A DNA stretch of 64,000 nucleotides from Mycobacterium saskatchewanense (GTDB lineage: Bacteria; Actinomycetota; Actinomycetes; Mycobacteriales; Mycobacteriaceae). Numbering within the stretch: position 1 is the stretch's first letter; every line of letters begins with the position of its first letter. This document shows positions 47,285 to 57,911 of this stretch, one piece after another. The notes below the pieces were generated by a model that saw only the letters and a program-made list of their open reading frames with translations, searched no databases and was not told the origin of the DNA. Location: assembly GCF_010729105.1 (NCBI RefSeq), contig NZ_AP022573.1:496001-560000 (forward strand), written 5' to 3'. The translations under genes were made by a program, and so were the position numbers.

Positions 47285-47581
47285 TCACGAATCCTGGGCT
47301 TGCACCCACCCGACGGCCGTGCTGATCCGTTCGGCGGGAGCGCCGGCGTCACCGCACAGCTGCGCCACGATCTCGGCGGACTCGGCGGTGAAGACGCCGA
47401 ACACATAGTCGTCGGCCGGCACCGCCATCGCCGCGAGCAGCCGCACCTGCCTGCCGCACGTCGACAACGAGGTCGCGTGCTCGTTGAGCCGATCGGCAAT
47501 GGCGCCGATCGATTGGGCAGCCCCCTGCAGCCCGTACCACTCGACGAGGAACCGCGGTTGCGGGTCCTCGGCGGTCGTCAT
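47285..47581 (-). CDS. Small protein, DUF4242-like (tentative)
   Basis: A 98-residue soluble protein: PRFLVEWYGLQGAAQSIGAI, then VPADDYVFGVFTAESAEIVA and GAPAERISTAVGWVQAQ. The pattern of a short strand, helix and VFGVFTAESAE is reminiscent of ferredoxin-like DUF4242 proteins; this is tentative. It lies 47 nt downstream of the LuxR-type regulator on the same strand and may be co-transcribed with it. Confidence 0.62.
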   Translation of the reverse strand: MTTAEDPQPRFLVEWYGLQGAAQSIGAIADRLNEHATSLSTCGRQVRLLAAMAVPADDYVFGVFTAESAEIVAQLCGDAGAPAERISTAVGWVQAQDS

Positions 47582-47628
47582 TCGACCACGGTATAGACGG
47601 CACCGAGCAGTTGCCATCGGGGTTTTCC

Positions 47629-50388
47629 CTAGTCCGCACCCGACCCGGATTCCCGTTTCAGCGCCAGGTGGATCTGCGCCCGCGACCGGATGTTGAGTTT
47701 CCGATAGATCCGGCCGAGATTGAACTCCACCGTCTTGACGCTGATGAACAGCGCGGCGGCGATGTCGCGATTGCTCATGCCCGAAACGGCGAGCTCGGCG
47801 ACGCGCTCTTCTGTCGTCGTCAACTCGTGGTCGCCGCGCCTGCCCGAACCGCCCCGCGCCAGCTCGGCTTCGGCGCGGTCGATCCACGCTGTGGTGCCCA
47901 GCTGCCGGAAGGTCCGCACCACCTCGCGCAGGACCGCGGTCGCCGCGTCGCGGCGGCGCTGCCGACGGTGCAGTTGCCCGAGCAGCAGCTGCGTGCGCGC
48001 GCGTTCGAACGGCATGGGTAGGCGTTCGTGCTCGTTTACTGCGCGTTCGGCGACGGTCACGGCGGAAGCGGTATCGCCGCGCCCCGCGTGCAGCATGGCG
48101 CGACACCGCGCGCCGGTGGCCAACATCCACGGGCGATCGAGCCGGCGCCCGTTGCGCTCGAGGGCTTCGATGAGCGGCTCGGCGTCATCGAGGCGGCCCA
48201 GGCCAATCATCGCCTCGATGGCGTCGGGAAGGTAAGGCGCGACATAAATCTCGGTCGCGCGCGGTTCTTCGCCGAGTTCGCGTAACAGCGGCCCGAGCGT
48301 GCCGAGGGCGGCGGCGTAATTGCCTGCGGACACTTCGAGAAACCCCAGTATGGTTGTCGGCCAGACGGTCACCAGGCCGGGGGAGTCGCACCGCTCGCCG
48401 ACGGCGAGGGCCTGGCCGGCGTCGCGGCGGGCCTCGGGCTCGGAACCGGTGTACGCGGCAACCGCCGCCCGCAGCATGAGGGCCACCGCGAGGGGCAAGT
48501 CCCGGCCGAGCAGTAGCGCACGTTCCATGGCGTCGTCCGCTATCCGACCGGCTGCGGCAAAGTCGGCCCGCCAGACCTCGTTGAGGCCGCCATGGAAGGC
48601 GAACATCATGAGCTCGCTTTCCTCGCCGCGCTCGATATAGCTGCGCCGGATGGTGTCCAACTGCAGTCGCGCCTGCTCCAGGCGTCCCGTGCCCGCCAGG
48701 AGAATCGCGTCCTGGACCCTGGGGCGCAGCAGCGCCGAGACGGCGGTCCGCGAATCCTCCAAATCGAGCGCGCGTTGCAAGCCGGGCTCGTCGATGCCCT
48801 CGCCGAGAAGGAAGCGCACCTGGACCCGCATGCTCAGCGCCTGGCTCAGGAGGTCGGGCTGGCCGTGGGCCTCGGCGGCGCTGACGGCGTCCTCGACGCT
48901 GGCCGAGGCCCGATCTCGTCGGCCGACATTGATGAGGGCGAACGACAGGGGGACCAAGATCAAGGTGCGCAACGCCAGGTCGTCCCCCACGTCGGCGAGT
49001 GCGCGGTCGAGTAACTCGGCAGCTTCGCGCGAACTACCGTCGAGCAGGCTCCACTGCCCGAGCAGCCGCAGAGCCTCGGCGCGCAGCGCCGGGGGCGCCG
49101 GTCGTTCGACGGTTTGCTCGAGCACCGTCCGGGCGCGGGCGGCGTCTCCGGCGGTGAAGTGGTGGGTCGCCAACCGAATCCGGCGCTCCGGGGAATCCGC
49201 GCCCAAGCCGATCGCGAGTTCCAGCAGCTCGGCGGCGGCGGCGGGGGCTCCCCGGCGGCGGGCCAGTTCCGCCGCGAGGTCGAGAGCCTCCACCGTCCGG
49301 AGGTCGCCGGTCGCGTCGGACAGCGCCAGATGGCGGGCGCGCAACTCGGGCTCGTCGACCAAGTCGGCCAGGCGCCGGTGCATTTCGCGGCGGCGGCCAG
49401 GCGGTGCGGCGCTGTAGACCCCGTGCGCCAGGATCGGGTGGGTGAATCGAAGCCGCCTTCCGTCGATGGACACCACCTCGTGTGCCTCGGCCGCACTGAG
49501 CGACTGCACCAGCTGGTCCGCCGTAAAGGCGGTGGCGCGGGCCACGATCGGCACCGTTGGATCGGCGAGGCTGGCAATAGCAAGCAGGATGTCTTCGGCG
49601 CCGACCCGGCCGATCCTCGACCGGACGAGTTCGTTGAGGCTGCTCGGCAGGCTCAATCCGGCGGCGTGTCCCGCGGGACCGACCTCCCGCGCCAACTCCA
49701 ACGCGTAAAAGGGGTTGCCCCCGGCTATTTGGTGGATACGCAGCAACGTGGGACGGGCGACCGATTGACCCAAACGAAAAACCAAGATGCTATGTAGCTC
49801 GCCAATGGTCAACGGCTCCAACCGCATTCGGCGAACAGCGTTCGGATCGGGCAGCTGCAGCCGTGCCGCCACCTCGTCGCTGCGGGTCGTGCAGACCAGG
49901 CCCGCTCCGGCGGGCAGCCTGCGTGCGGCATAAGCCACCACGTTGGCGCTGGACGTATCGACCCACTGCAGGTCGTCGATCGCGATGACGACGGTGTGTT
50001 CGGCCGCGAGCCGGCCGACGACAGTGACAAATGCCGCGGCCACCGCCCGCGGGTCGATGTCGTCGGCATCGACCGGATGGCGCAGCAGCGCTCCACCCAG
50101 GGCGCGCTGCTGCGGTATCGGCAGATCCGACCAGACGGAGTCGTCAACGTCGCTCAGCAGGTCCGCGAGTGCGGTGTAGGCCAGCACCGACTCGGCGGCC
50201 GCGGCTCGGCAGCTCAGCGTCCGAAATCCCCGCGCGAGGGCGCGCTGTACCGCGTCCACCCACACTGTCGTCTTGCCGATGCCCGGTTCACCTTCGATGA
50301 CGAGGGCGCACGACTGGTGCGGGACCGAGTCGAGGAAGTCGGTCACGGCCTGTTCTTCGGCCCTCCGCCCGATGAACGTTTCCGCCAT
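47629..50388 (-). CDS. LAL-type LuxR family transcriptional regulator with AAA ATPase
   Basis: A 919-residue large ATP-binding LuxR regulator. The N-terminal ATPase has Walker A EGEPGIGKTT (about 33-41) and Walker B VVIAIDDLQWVD. A long helical, TPR-like middle (about 350-840) follows. The C-terminal LuxR HTH (about 855-910) reads LTTTEERVAELAVSGMSNRD then IAAALFISVKTVEFNLGRIY. Such regulators are ATP-dependent activators responding to a ligand sensed by the central region. ATG 50388. Divergent from the PhoU-like gene (222 nt apart). Target genes are not evident. Confidence 0.9.
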   Translation of the reverse strand: MAETFIGRRAEEQAVTDFLDSVPHQSCALVIEGEPGIGKTTVWVDAVQRALARGFRTLSCRAAAAESVLAYTALADLLSDVDDSVWSDLPIPQQRALGGALLRHPVDADDIDPRAVAAAFVTVVGRLAAEHTVVIAIDDLQWVDTSSANVVAYAARRLPAGAGLVCTTRSDEVAARLQLPDPNAVRRMRLEPLTIGELHSILVFRLGQSVARPTLLRIHQIAGGNPFYALELAREVGPAGHAAGLSLPSSLNELVRSRIGRVGAEDILLAIASLADPTVPIVARATAFTADQLVQSLSAAEAHEVVSIDGRRLRFTHPILAHGVYSAAPPGRRREMHRRLADLVDEPELRARHLALSDATGDLRTVEALDLAAELARRRGAPAAAAELLELAIGLGADSPERRIRLATHHFTAGDAARARTVLEQTVERPAPPALRAEALRLLGQWSLLDGSSREAAELLDRALADVGDDLALRTLILVPLSFALINVGRRDRASASVEDAVSAAEAHGQPDLLSQALSMRVQVRFLLGEGIDEPGLQRALDLEDSRTAVSALLRPRVQDAILLAGTGRLEQARLQLDTIRRSYIERGEESELMMFAFHGGLNEVWRADFAAAGRIADDAMERALLLGRDLPLAVALMLRAAVAAYTGSEPEARRDAGQALAVGERCDSPGLVTVWPTTILGFLEVSAGNYAAALGTLGPLLRELGEEPRATEIYVAPYLPDAIEAMIGLGRLDDAEPLIEALERNGRRLDRPWMLATGARCRAMLHAGRGDTASAVTVAERAVNEHERLPMPFERARTQLLLGQLHRRQRRRDAATAVLREVVRTFRQLGTTAWIDRAEAELARGGSGRRGDHELTTTEERVAELAVSGMSNRDIAAALFISVKTVEFNLGRIYRKLNIRSRAQIHLALKRESGSGAD

Positions 50389-50610
50389 GGCGATTCCCCC
50401 GGACCGGCGTCACACAATCACACCGGCACGGGCTGAACCCTGCCGAATCGTCATCACGGGCATGATTCTGCCTCAGAAACGCACGGCGATGGCCAACTCC
50501 CGGGAGATCGATCGCATCAGCGCGGCCGTTGCTCAGCAAGGTGGCAACGGGCGCTGTCACCCCGTCAAAGCCACTGTGACGCAGGTCCCACCGAAATAGG
50601 CTGGGCGCAT

Positions 50611-51558
50611 ATGCGAACCGCTTTCCACTCGCAGCTGGAGTCGCTGACCGTTGCAGTCGCCGACATGTGCGCACTGGCCGGCGCTGCCATGCAGCGCGCG
50701 ACCCAAGCGCTGCTGCACGCCGACGTGATGCTGACAGAAGCTGTCCTGGCCGACCACAGCAAGATCATGATCAACGGGCTGCGCGCCCAGCAAGAGGCGT
50801 TGGCCGTGCTGGCCCTCCAAGCGCCGGTGGCTGGTGACCTTCGAGTCGTTGTCGCCGCGCTGAAGAACATCACCGACGTGCAGCGCATGGCCGCGCTGGC
50901 GCTACACGTCGCCAAGGTCGTTCGTCGCCGCTACCCGTCGCCGGCCCTACCCGAGGAGGCGAACAGGTACTTCACCGAAATGGGCCGCATCGCCGTCGAT
51001 CTGAGCAACAACGCCAGGCACGCGGTGCAAGCCGGTGACCCGGTCGCGGCGGCTCGGTTGAGCCGCGACGACGACGCCATGGACGACTTGCACCGTCAAC
51101 TCTTCACCTTGCTGATGGACCGACGGTGGGACCACGGTATCGCCCCGATCGTCGATGTCACTCTGCTCGGCCGTTACTACGAACGCTTCGCCGACCATGC
51201 CGTCGAGATCGGACGCCGCGTCATCTTCCAGGCCCGAGGGGAGCCGATGTCCGCTTCCGGCGTCGTCGCAAGGATTGTGCGATTCCTGCGTGTGGGCTAT
51301 CCCCAGGGCGTTCCGGCGACCGACACGTTTCCCTTGCTGGCCCTTCTGCGCCGGCGCCTCACCGACGAGGAAGTCATGCAAATCGGCGAGGAGCTCGTTC
51401 GGCACGGCGATCTACCCGCCGACGCGACGACCATTCAGGTCATGGTCACCAAGATCACCGACCAACTGCCCTCACATGACGAAGTCGAACGCGTCAGGCG
51501 ACACCTCGAGAATCGCGGATGGCCGGCCAGTGATGACTTTCAGGCCTCGAACGGTTAG
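50611..51558 (+). CDS. PhoU/PhoY-like protein fused to a DUF3349 domain
   Basis: A 315-residue protein. Residues 1-215 are PhoU-like in the mycobacterial PhoY style: [40 protein letters not shown], and the second-repeat metal motif [20 protein letters not shown]. The first-repeat motif is degenerate ([14 protein letters not shown]), as I recall for PhoY proteins. Residues about 225-310 match stand-alone DUF3349 proteins such as Rv0543c: [52 protein letters not shown] know of no characterised PhoU-DUF3349 fusion. No pst genes are nearby; a K+ channel gene follows. Confidence 0.85.
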   Translation: MRTAFHSQLESLTVAVADMCALAGAAMQRATQALLHADVMLTEAVLADHSKIMINGLRAQQEALAVLALQAPVAGDLRVVVAALKNITDVQRMAALALHVAKVVRRRYPSPALPEEANRYFTEMGRIAVDLSNNARHAVQAGDPVAAARLSRDDDAMDDLHRQLFTLLMDRRWDHGIAPIVDVTLLGRYYERFADHAVEIGRRVIFQARGEPMSASGVVARIVRFLRVGYPQGVPATDTFPLLALLRRRLTDEEVMQIGEELVRHGDLPADATTIQVMVTKITDQLPSHDEVERVRRHLENRGWPASDDFQASNG

Positions 51559-51595
51559 CCCGTCAGCCCTAATACGCCCCGGCGATTTCGTCCGT

Positions 51596-51677
51596 GTGAC
51601 GAACTCGGGTCGAATCTGTTGCGCCTGTGCGGATTTGTGCCGCGCACTCGGGCGCGTCCCCCTCTGAAGTTCGTCAC
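51596..51677. promoter_or_regulatory. 10-bp perfect inverted repeat upstream of the channel gene
   Basis: GTGACGAACT (51596-51605) and AGTTCGTCAC (51668-51677) are perfect complements about 62 nt apart, in the 292-nt region between the PhoU-fusion gene and the K+ channel gene. Could be a pair of regulator half-sites or a long-range stem; nothing decides between them. Confidence 0.35.
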
Positions 51678-51850
51678 GATGGCCGGTCTGTTCCGGTGGC
51701 ACTTTTCGTCATCGTGCCCGATAGTCGTATGAATCAATGACGACCAGTGTCAACAGCTCGGAGCAGCAATGCCGCACACGACAACGCCTCATTCACCGGA
51801 ACTGAGCAAAGGTCCCGAGCGACCTCGCTGACCGGCTGGATTCGCCCGAG

Positions 51851-53629
51851 ATGGCCGAGATCTTCCAATTCCATCGCGAAATCATCGTCAGCGGTGACGA
51901 CGCGCTGTCCAAGACGATCGCCGAGGAGCTCAGGGGAGCGGGTGCGCGAATCATCAGGATCAACACCGCGGCCGACCTGCTGGGTGCCGGGGTGCATCGG
52001 GCGCGGGCAGTGGTCTGCGCCGGCCCAAATGATGCAGTGAATCTCGAGATCGCTTTGCTGGCAAGGGAATACAGCCCGAACGTCCGCGTGGTAGCTCGTC
52101 TGGCCAACGACGTGCTCCGCGAAGCGGTGACCGCCGTGAATGGCCCTGGCGCAATCCTCGACGTCGCGGATCTCGCGACACCGTCGATCGTCGAGGCGGT
52201 CCTGTCGCGCAACGCGCACCAGTTCGGCACGGCCGGAATCGAGTTCGTCGTTTGGGGGTCGGAAGCGCCTTACGACGGGACGCTGCGCGAGATCTACGCC
52301 GACCTGGCGCCCGTGGCGGTGGTCCACGGCAAGAACTCGCCGGCCCCCGGCGAAGTAGTGCCATGCCCCGGCCGGGACCTGCGGGTCTACACCGGGGACT
52401 GGACGTCGATGATCGGCGCCAAGGACGAGTTGGAAGCGCGGGGGATCATCCTGCCCCCGGCGACGGCGACGCGTTCCCGGCACTCCCGGATGCGGCGCGT
52501 GGTCGATGCCGCGCGGGCCATGCGCGACGACGTCAACCCGATGCTCTTCCCCTCGCTGGCGTTCGCGCTGCTCCTGACGCTCGGCGCGACGGCCGTGGTG
52601 CGGTTTGGCTACCAGCACCCGAGGATGTCGTGGATCGACGCGCTGTACTTCGCCTCCGAAACGGTCACCACGGTCGGCTACGGCGACTTCAGCTTCGCGC
52701 AGCAATCCACGTTTCTTCGCCTGTTCGCCGTCGCCGTGATGTTCGGCGGCGTCATCATTACGGCGCTGCCCGTCGCGTTCCTCGCGGACCTGTTGCTGTC
52801 GCGCCGGTTCGTCCAGACGGCCGGGCTGCGGCGGGCTCGCCACATGCGCGACCACGTCGTCGTCGTCGGGCTCGGTTCCGTCGGCATCCGCGTGGTGAGC
52901 GATCTCGTGGCCGCCGGCTACGACGTCCTGGTGATCGAGCAGGACGAGAACAACCGCTTCCTGCCGACCGCGGCGGAGCTCGACGTGCCGGTGATCTTCG
53001 GTGACTCGACGATGCGGCAGACGCTGGAGTCCGCCCGGGTCGATCGGGCCCGCGGGGTGGCGGTGGTGACCCATGACGACATGGAAAACATCGAAACCGG
53101 CATCGTTTTGTCGGAGATCTTGGGCTCGGACACCAAGGTGCCGATCGTCATGCGCGTGCAGGGTCGTGCGCTGGGCGCCGCGGTGAACGCGCGCTTCGGC
53201 TTCGAGAACGTGCGGTCGATCGTGGACCTGGCGGCACCCTGGTTCATCGGCGCGGCGATGGGCTTGCAGGTGTTGGGGACGTTCTGGGTGGGGCAGCGCT
53301 CCTTCATGGTCGGCGGAATGGTGGTGGCGGCGGGCAGCGAACTCGATGGGCTGCGGATGGTGGAGCTGTCCACCCAGACGCGCGTCATCGCCATCACCCG
53401 TCCGGAGGGGCCGATACGCCTGCGCCCTCGCCGCGACGCCCGGCTGGAAGCCGGTGACACCGTCTACCTGATCGGTCCCTACCGGGAGCTGATCGCGACG
53501 CTGCGCAAGGGCCAGCCGCCCGCGATGACGACGATCGGCGGTGAGCGCGCGGCGACCTTGGCGGCGGCCCGTTCGCAGCACGGGCGGGTGGCACGCCCGC
53601 CGCGATGGGCGCAGGACGCCGAGGTCTGA
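51851..53629 (+). CDS. Two-TM potassium channel with RCK domains on both sides of the pore
   Basis: A 592-residue protein. Residues about 8-125 form a TrkA-N/RCK-like domain whose nucleotide loop is degenerate (IIVSGDDALSKTI, no GxGxxG). Then a linker, a first membrane helix (FPSLAFALLLTLGATAVV), the K+ selectivity filter TVTTVGYGDF (274-279 core) and a second helix (LFAVAVMFGGVIITALPVAF). A second RCK domain starts at about 335 with intact VVVVGLGSVGIRVVSDL and ends in a TrkA-C-like part (RRDARLEAGDTVYLIGP). The usual bacterial channel has only the C-terminal RCK. ATG 51851. Same strand as the PhoU-DUF3349 gene. Confidence 0.88.
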   Translation: MAEIFQFHREIIVSGDDALSKTIAEELRGAGARIIRINTAADLLGAGVHRARAVVCAGPNDAVNLEIALLAREYSPNVRVVARLANDVLREAVTAVNGPGAILDVADLATPSIVEAVLSRNAHQFGTAGIEFVVWGSEAPYDGTLREIYADLAPVAVVHGKNSPAPGEVVPCPGRDLRVYTGDWTSMIGAKDELEARGIILPPATATRSRHSRMRRVVDAARAMRDDVNPMLFPSLAFALLLTLGATAVVRFGYQHPRMSWIDALYFASETVTTVGYGDFSFAQQSTFLRLFAVAVMFGGVIITALPVAFLADLLLSRRFVQTAGLRRARHMRDHVVVVGLGSVGIRVVSDLVAAGYDVLVIEQDENNRFLPTAAELDVPVIFGDSTMRQTLESARVDRARGVAVVTHDDMENIETGIVLSEILGSDTKVPIVMRVQGRALGAAVNARFGFENVRSIVDLAAPWFIGAAMGLQVLGTFWVGQRSFMVGGMVVAAGSELDGLRMVELSTQTRVIAITRPEGPIRLRPRRDARLEAGDTVYLIGPYRELIATLRKGQPPAMTTIGGERAATLAAARSQHGRVARPPRWAQDAEV

Positions 53630-53835
53630 CGCGGGTCCGAGTCGCAAGCAACATGCCGATGGCCTGAGCCCCACGGCCTTCGCGACGGCGGTTGCCCGGC
53701 TATCGCCATACCACCTGCCTGGTGGGGGCGGACCGGCTGACCGCCTGCATCGCCCCAATCCTCAACCGCGGGTTAGTCCTTCAACCATCGGGCTCGTGGA
53801 CCTTTTGTGGGGCCGAACCGCGCGCCCAGCGGCAT

Positions 53836-54153
53836 AAGATCTGCCGCATCAGCTGGAGGCGCGGAAGCACGCCGGGAGCGGTTCTATGCGCCGCCGTCCT
53901 GGCTCGCGCGCCCGCGGCGGGAGCCGATCCCGGTTCCCCGTGCTACAACCAGGCAAGCAAGCCATCGATATTTAGGTGTATCAGCACCACGTGCAGTTCC
54001 CCTCCCGGCACCGATTGGCAAGCGTACTGGGAGAAAGAGCTCGGCAACGTCACCAAGAGCGGCCTCATGCCGATGGTGGACTCGCCGCCGGACTTCATCG
54101 CCGGCTGCCAGGACGAGGGCCGTGCCCTGACGGGTTCGCCCTGGGTGCCCGAC
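53836..54153 (+). pseudogene. Remnant of a small cysteine-containing secreted protein
   Basis: Within the 524 nt between the channel gene and glnA, one frame reads a signal-like stretch PGAVLCAAVLARAPAAGADP, then CYNQASKPSIFRC and WQAYWEKELGNVTKSGLMPM and SPPDFIAGCQDEGRALTG. It looks like an exported small protein. There is no in-frame ATG, GTG or TTG near the signal, and the frame continues antisense into glnA, so the 5' end is lost and the 3' end probably truncated. Not recognised by name. Confidence 0.4.
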
Positions 54154-55590
<1,437 letters not shown>

Positions 55591-55746
55591 GGCATGCTCC
55601 TTTGCGTGGTCCGCCGCGGGCTGACGGTGACAGCGGAACCGTCGTGCGCGGCGCCCTCTCATTGATGCACGCCGCGGCGCTCTCCGCATCCGGGCGCGGA
55701 CCACTGTGGCCGCGCAGCCGTCGAAGCCGAGCGCAAACCGGTTGAC

Positions 55747-56181
55747 CTACCGCGCTTTCCGGAGATCCTCGAGTGAGTTCTTGAGCCCGCCGTCCATTCG
55801 GATCTGCACCGCCGCGACCGCGAACATCACGGCCGCGGTCACCAGATGCACCACCGCGTCGGTGGTGTTGTTGGGGAAGGTGAAGACGTAGGCGACCTGG
55901 TGGGAGAAGAAGGCCCAAATGCCCGGCAGCGCACCGGCTATGGCGGCGAGGAGCAGATAAAGCACCGCCCAGGACTTCCGCGCCGCGAGCACCAGGCCCG
56001 GGGCGAACAAAGCCAGGCCCGCGACGGCGTGCCAGCCGTTGTAGTCCATTCCGAGCAGCTGGACGGTCGGCGCGTTGGGCCCCGTCGCGAAGCTGGGTTC
56101 GATGATGAGGCCGATCACCGCCTGAATGACGTGGAAGACGCAAATGATCAGCAGCCCGATCTGGGCGAAACTCCATCTCAC
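55747..56181 (-). CDS. DUF4383 membrane protein
   Basis: A 144-residue integral membrane protein with four helices: FAQIGLLIICVFHVIQAVIG, AVAGLALFAPGLVLA, VLYLLLAAIAGALPGIWAFF and VVHLVTAAVMFAVAAVQIRM. FTFPNNTTDAVVHLVTA is the DUF4383 hallmark. ATG 56181. Upstream of glnA on the same strand, 156 nt away. Function unknown. Confidence 0.8.
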   Translation of the reverse strand: MRWSFAQIGLLIICVFHVIQAVIGLIIEPSFATGPNAPTVQLLGMDYNGWHAVAGLALFAPGLVLAARKSWAVLYLLLAAIAGALPGIWAFFSHQVAYVFTFPNNTTDAVVHLVTAAVMFAVAAVQIRMDGGLKNSLEDLRKAR

Positions 56182-56256
56182 AGTGCACCCCCTTGTGCAT
56201 GAATGAGTTCGATACTACGCGCGGTAGTAGACCTCGGCCAACGGTCGGCGGGGCGG

Positions 56257-57813
56257 TCAGTTCCGGCCGGGAAGCTTCATGACGGTGCGCACGATCGGCA
56301 AGAGCGACTTCTGCCAGAGGCTGGACGGGATGCCAAGGGGCGGGTCGAGGTTGAACACCCGGGCCGCGGCTATGGTTTGCGATTCGGTGTACTTCAGCAA
56401 CCCCTCCGGGCCATGCCTGCGGCCCACACCGGAGGCGCCCATCCCGCCCATCGGCGCGCTGAGGCTGCCCCAGGCGAACGCGTAACCCTCGTTGACATTG
56501 ACCGTCCCCGACCGCAGCCGGGCCGCGATCTGCTGGCCCTCCGCGGTGGAGCCGGCCCACACGCTGGCGTTGAGGCCGTATTCGGTGTCGTTGGACTTCT
56601 CTACCGCTTCGTCCACGTCGGCGACGGGGTAGATCGAGACCAGGGGGCCGAACGTCTCGTTGGCCGCGCACTCCATCTCGGGCGTCACGTCGGTGAGGAC
56701 CGTGGGCTCATAGAACAGTGGCCCGACGTCGGGCCGCGCTTTGCCGCCGGCAATTACCTTGGCGCCCTTTGCTTTCGCATCGTTCACATGTTCGGTCACC
56801 GTCTCCAGCTGGCTCGCCGAGATCAGGCTGCCCATGTCGACCGAGAAGTCATACGAGGTGCCCAGCTTCATGTTCCGCACCGCGGCGCCGAACTTGCCGA
56901 TGAACTCGTCGGCGATGTCCTTTTCGACGTAGATCCGCTCGATGGAGATGCAGAGCTGACCCGCATTCGAGAAGCACGCGCGGGTGGCCGCCTTCGCGGC
57001 CTTGTCGAGGTTGGCGCCGCGGGTGACGATCATGGCGTTCTTGCCGCCGAGTTCGGCCGAGAAGCCGATCAGCCGCCGGCCCGCATGCTCGGCGAGCTGC
57101 CTGCCGGTGGCCGTCGAGCCGGTGAACATCAGGTAGTCGCAGTTGTCGATGATGGCGGTGCCGACGACCGAGCCGGGTCCGGGCACTATCGCATAGAGCG
57201 CTCGCGGCAGGCCGGCTTGGTAGAGCAGCTCGGCGCACGCGAGGGCGCAGTACGGGGTCTGGCTGTCCGGCTTGAGCACCACCGCGTTGCCCGCCAACAG
57301 GGCCGGCACCGAGTCGGACGCCGTCAACGTCATCGGGTAGTTCCACGGCGAGATCACCCCGACCACGCCCTTGGGCTGGTAGCCAACCGTGGTCTTGCCG
57401 ATCGCCGGAAGCAGCGCCTGCACCGTGCGCGGCTTCAGCAAGTCGGCGGAGACGCGAACGTAGTAGTTCGCGTTCGCCATCAGATCGACGATTTCCTCTT
57501 GCGCCGCCCATCTGGCCTTGCCCGCTTCGGCCTGCAGCAGGTCCATCAGGAAGTCACGGTTGGCGATGACCAGGTCGCGGTAGCGGCGGATCACCTCGAT
57601 GCGGTCGGCGACGGGGCGGCTCGCCCACTCTGCCTGGGCCGCGCGGGCTTCGGCGAACGCGGCCTGGACGTCGGCAGCGGTGCCGATGGGGATTGTGGTC
57701 AACGGCCTACCGGTGAAGACCTCGTCGATCGTCTTGGTGTCGCGCGCGGCGACTTCTTTGATCGCGGCCAGCTGACGCAGGCGGTCGAAGACCTCGGCTG
57801 ACGGTGCAGGCAT
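56257..57813 (-). CDS. gabD2: Succinate-semialdehyde dehydrogenase type aldehyde dehydrogenase (GabD2-like)
   Basis: A 518-residue NAD(P)-dependent aldehyde dehydrogenase, closely similar to M. tuberculosis GabD2 (Rv1731). Cofactor region VISPWNYPMTLTA and VLKPDSQTP, GSTATGR, catalytic Glu in FSAELGGKNAM, catalytic Cys in SNAGQLCISIERIY and late ETFGPLVSIYPV. The M. tuberculosis gene is reported to oxidise succinic semialdehyde to succinate. ATG 57813. In M. tuberculosis gabD2 lies not far beyond the Rv1719 region; here it is on the minus strand beyond about 18 kb of variable DNA. Confidence 0.88.
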   Translation of the reverse strand: MPAPSAEVFDRLRQLAAIKEVAARDTKTIDEVFTGRPLTTIPIGTAADVQAAFAEARAAQAEWASRPVADRIEVIRRYRDLVIANRDFLMDLLQAEAGKARWAAQEEIVDLMANANYYVRVSADLLKPRTVQALLPAIGKTTVGYQPKGVVGVISPWNYPMTLTASDSVPALLAGNAVVLKPDSQTPYCALACAELLYQAGLPRALYAIVPGPGSVVGTAIIDNCDYLMFTGSTATGRQLAEHAGRRLIGFSAELGGKNAMIVTRGANLDKAAKAATRACFSNAGQLCISIERIYVEKDIADEFIGKFGAAVRNMKLGTSYDFSVDMGSLISASQLETVTEHVNDAKAKGAKVIAGGKARPDVGPLFYEPTVLTDVTPEMECAANETFGPLVSIYPVADVDEAVEKSNDTEYGLNASVWAGSTAEGQQIAARLRSGTVNVNEGYAFAWGSLSAPMGGMGASGVGRRHGPEGLLKYTESQTIAAARVFNLDPPLGIPSSLWQKSLLPIVRTVMKLPGRN

Positions 57814-57911
57814 TATTGTTCCCTCCGGAAGAAGCGCTCGCGCCCGAAAAGACCAGCCTATAGCTGTCGCGAGAGACGCCCGGAAATCGTTGTCGGTCCG
57901 CTACTGGGGCC

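Noticed and set aside
50611..51558. PhoU gene as part of a pst phosphate transport operon
   Set aside because: No pstS, pstC, pstA or pstB lies nearby, and the gene carries an extra C-terminal DUF3349 domain.
51734..53758. 674-codon minus-strand frame
   Set aside because: Antisense to the potassium channel gene; Arg/Asp/His-rich with no domain.
37746..54153. Prophage or integrative element hypothesis for the region right of the tRNA
   Set aside because: No integrase, phage structural gene, transposase or duplicated att site was found; only variable-region status is supported.
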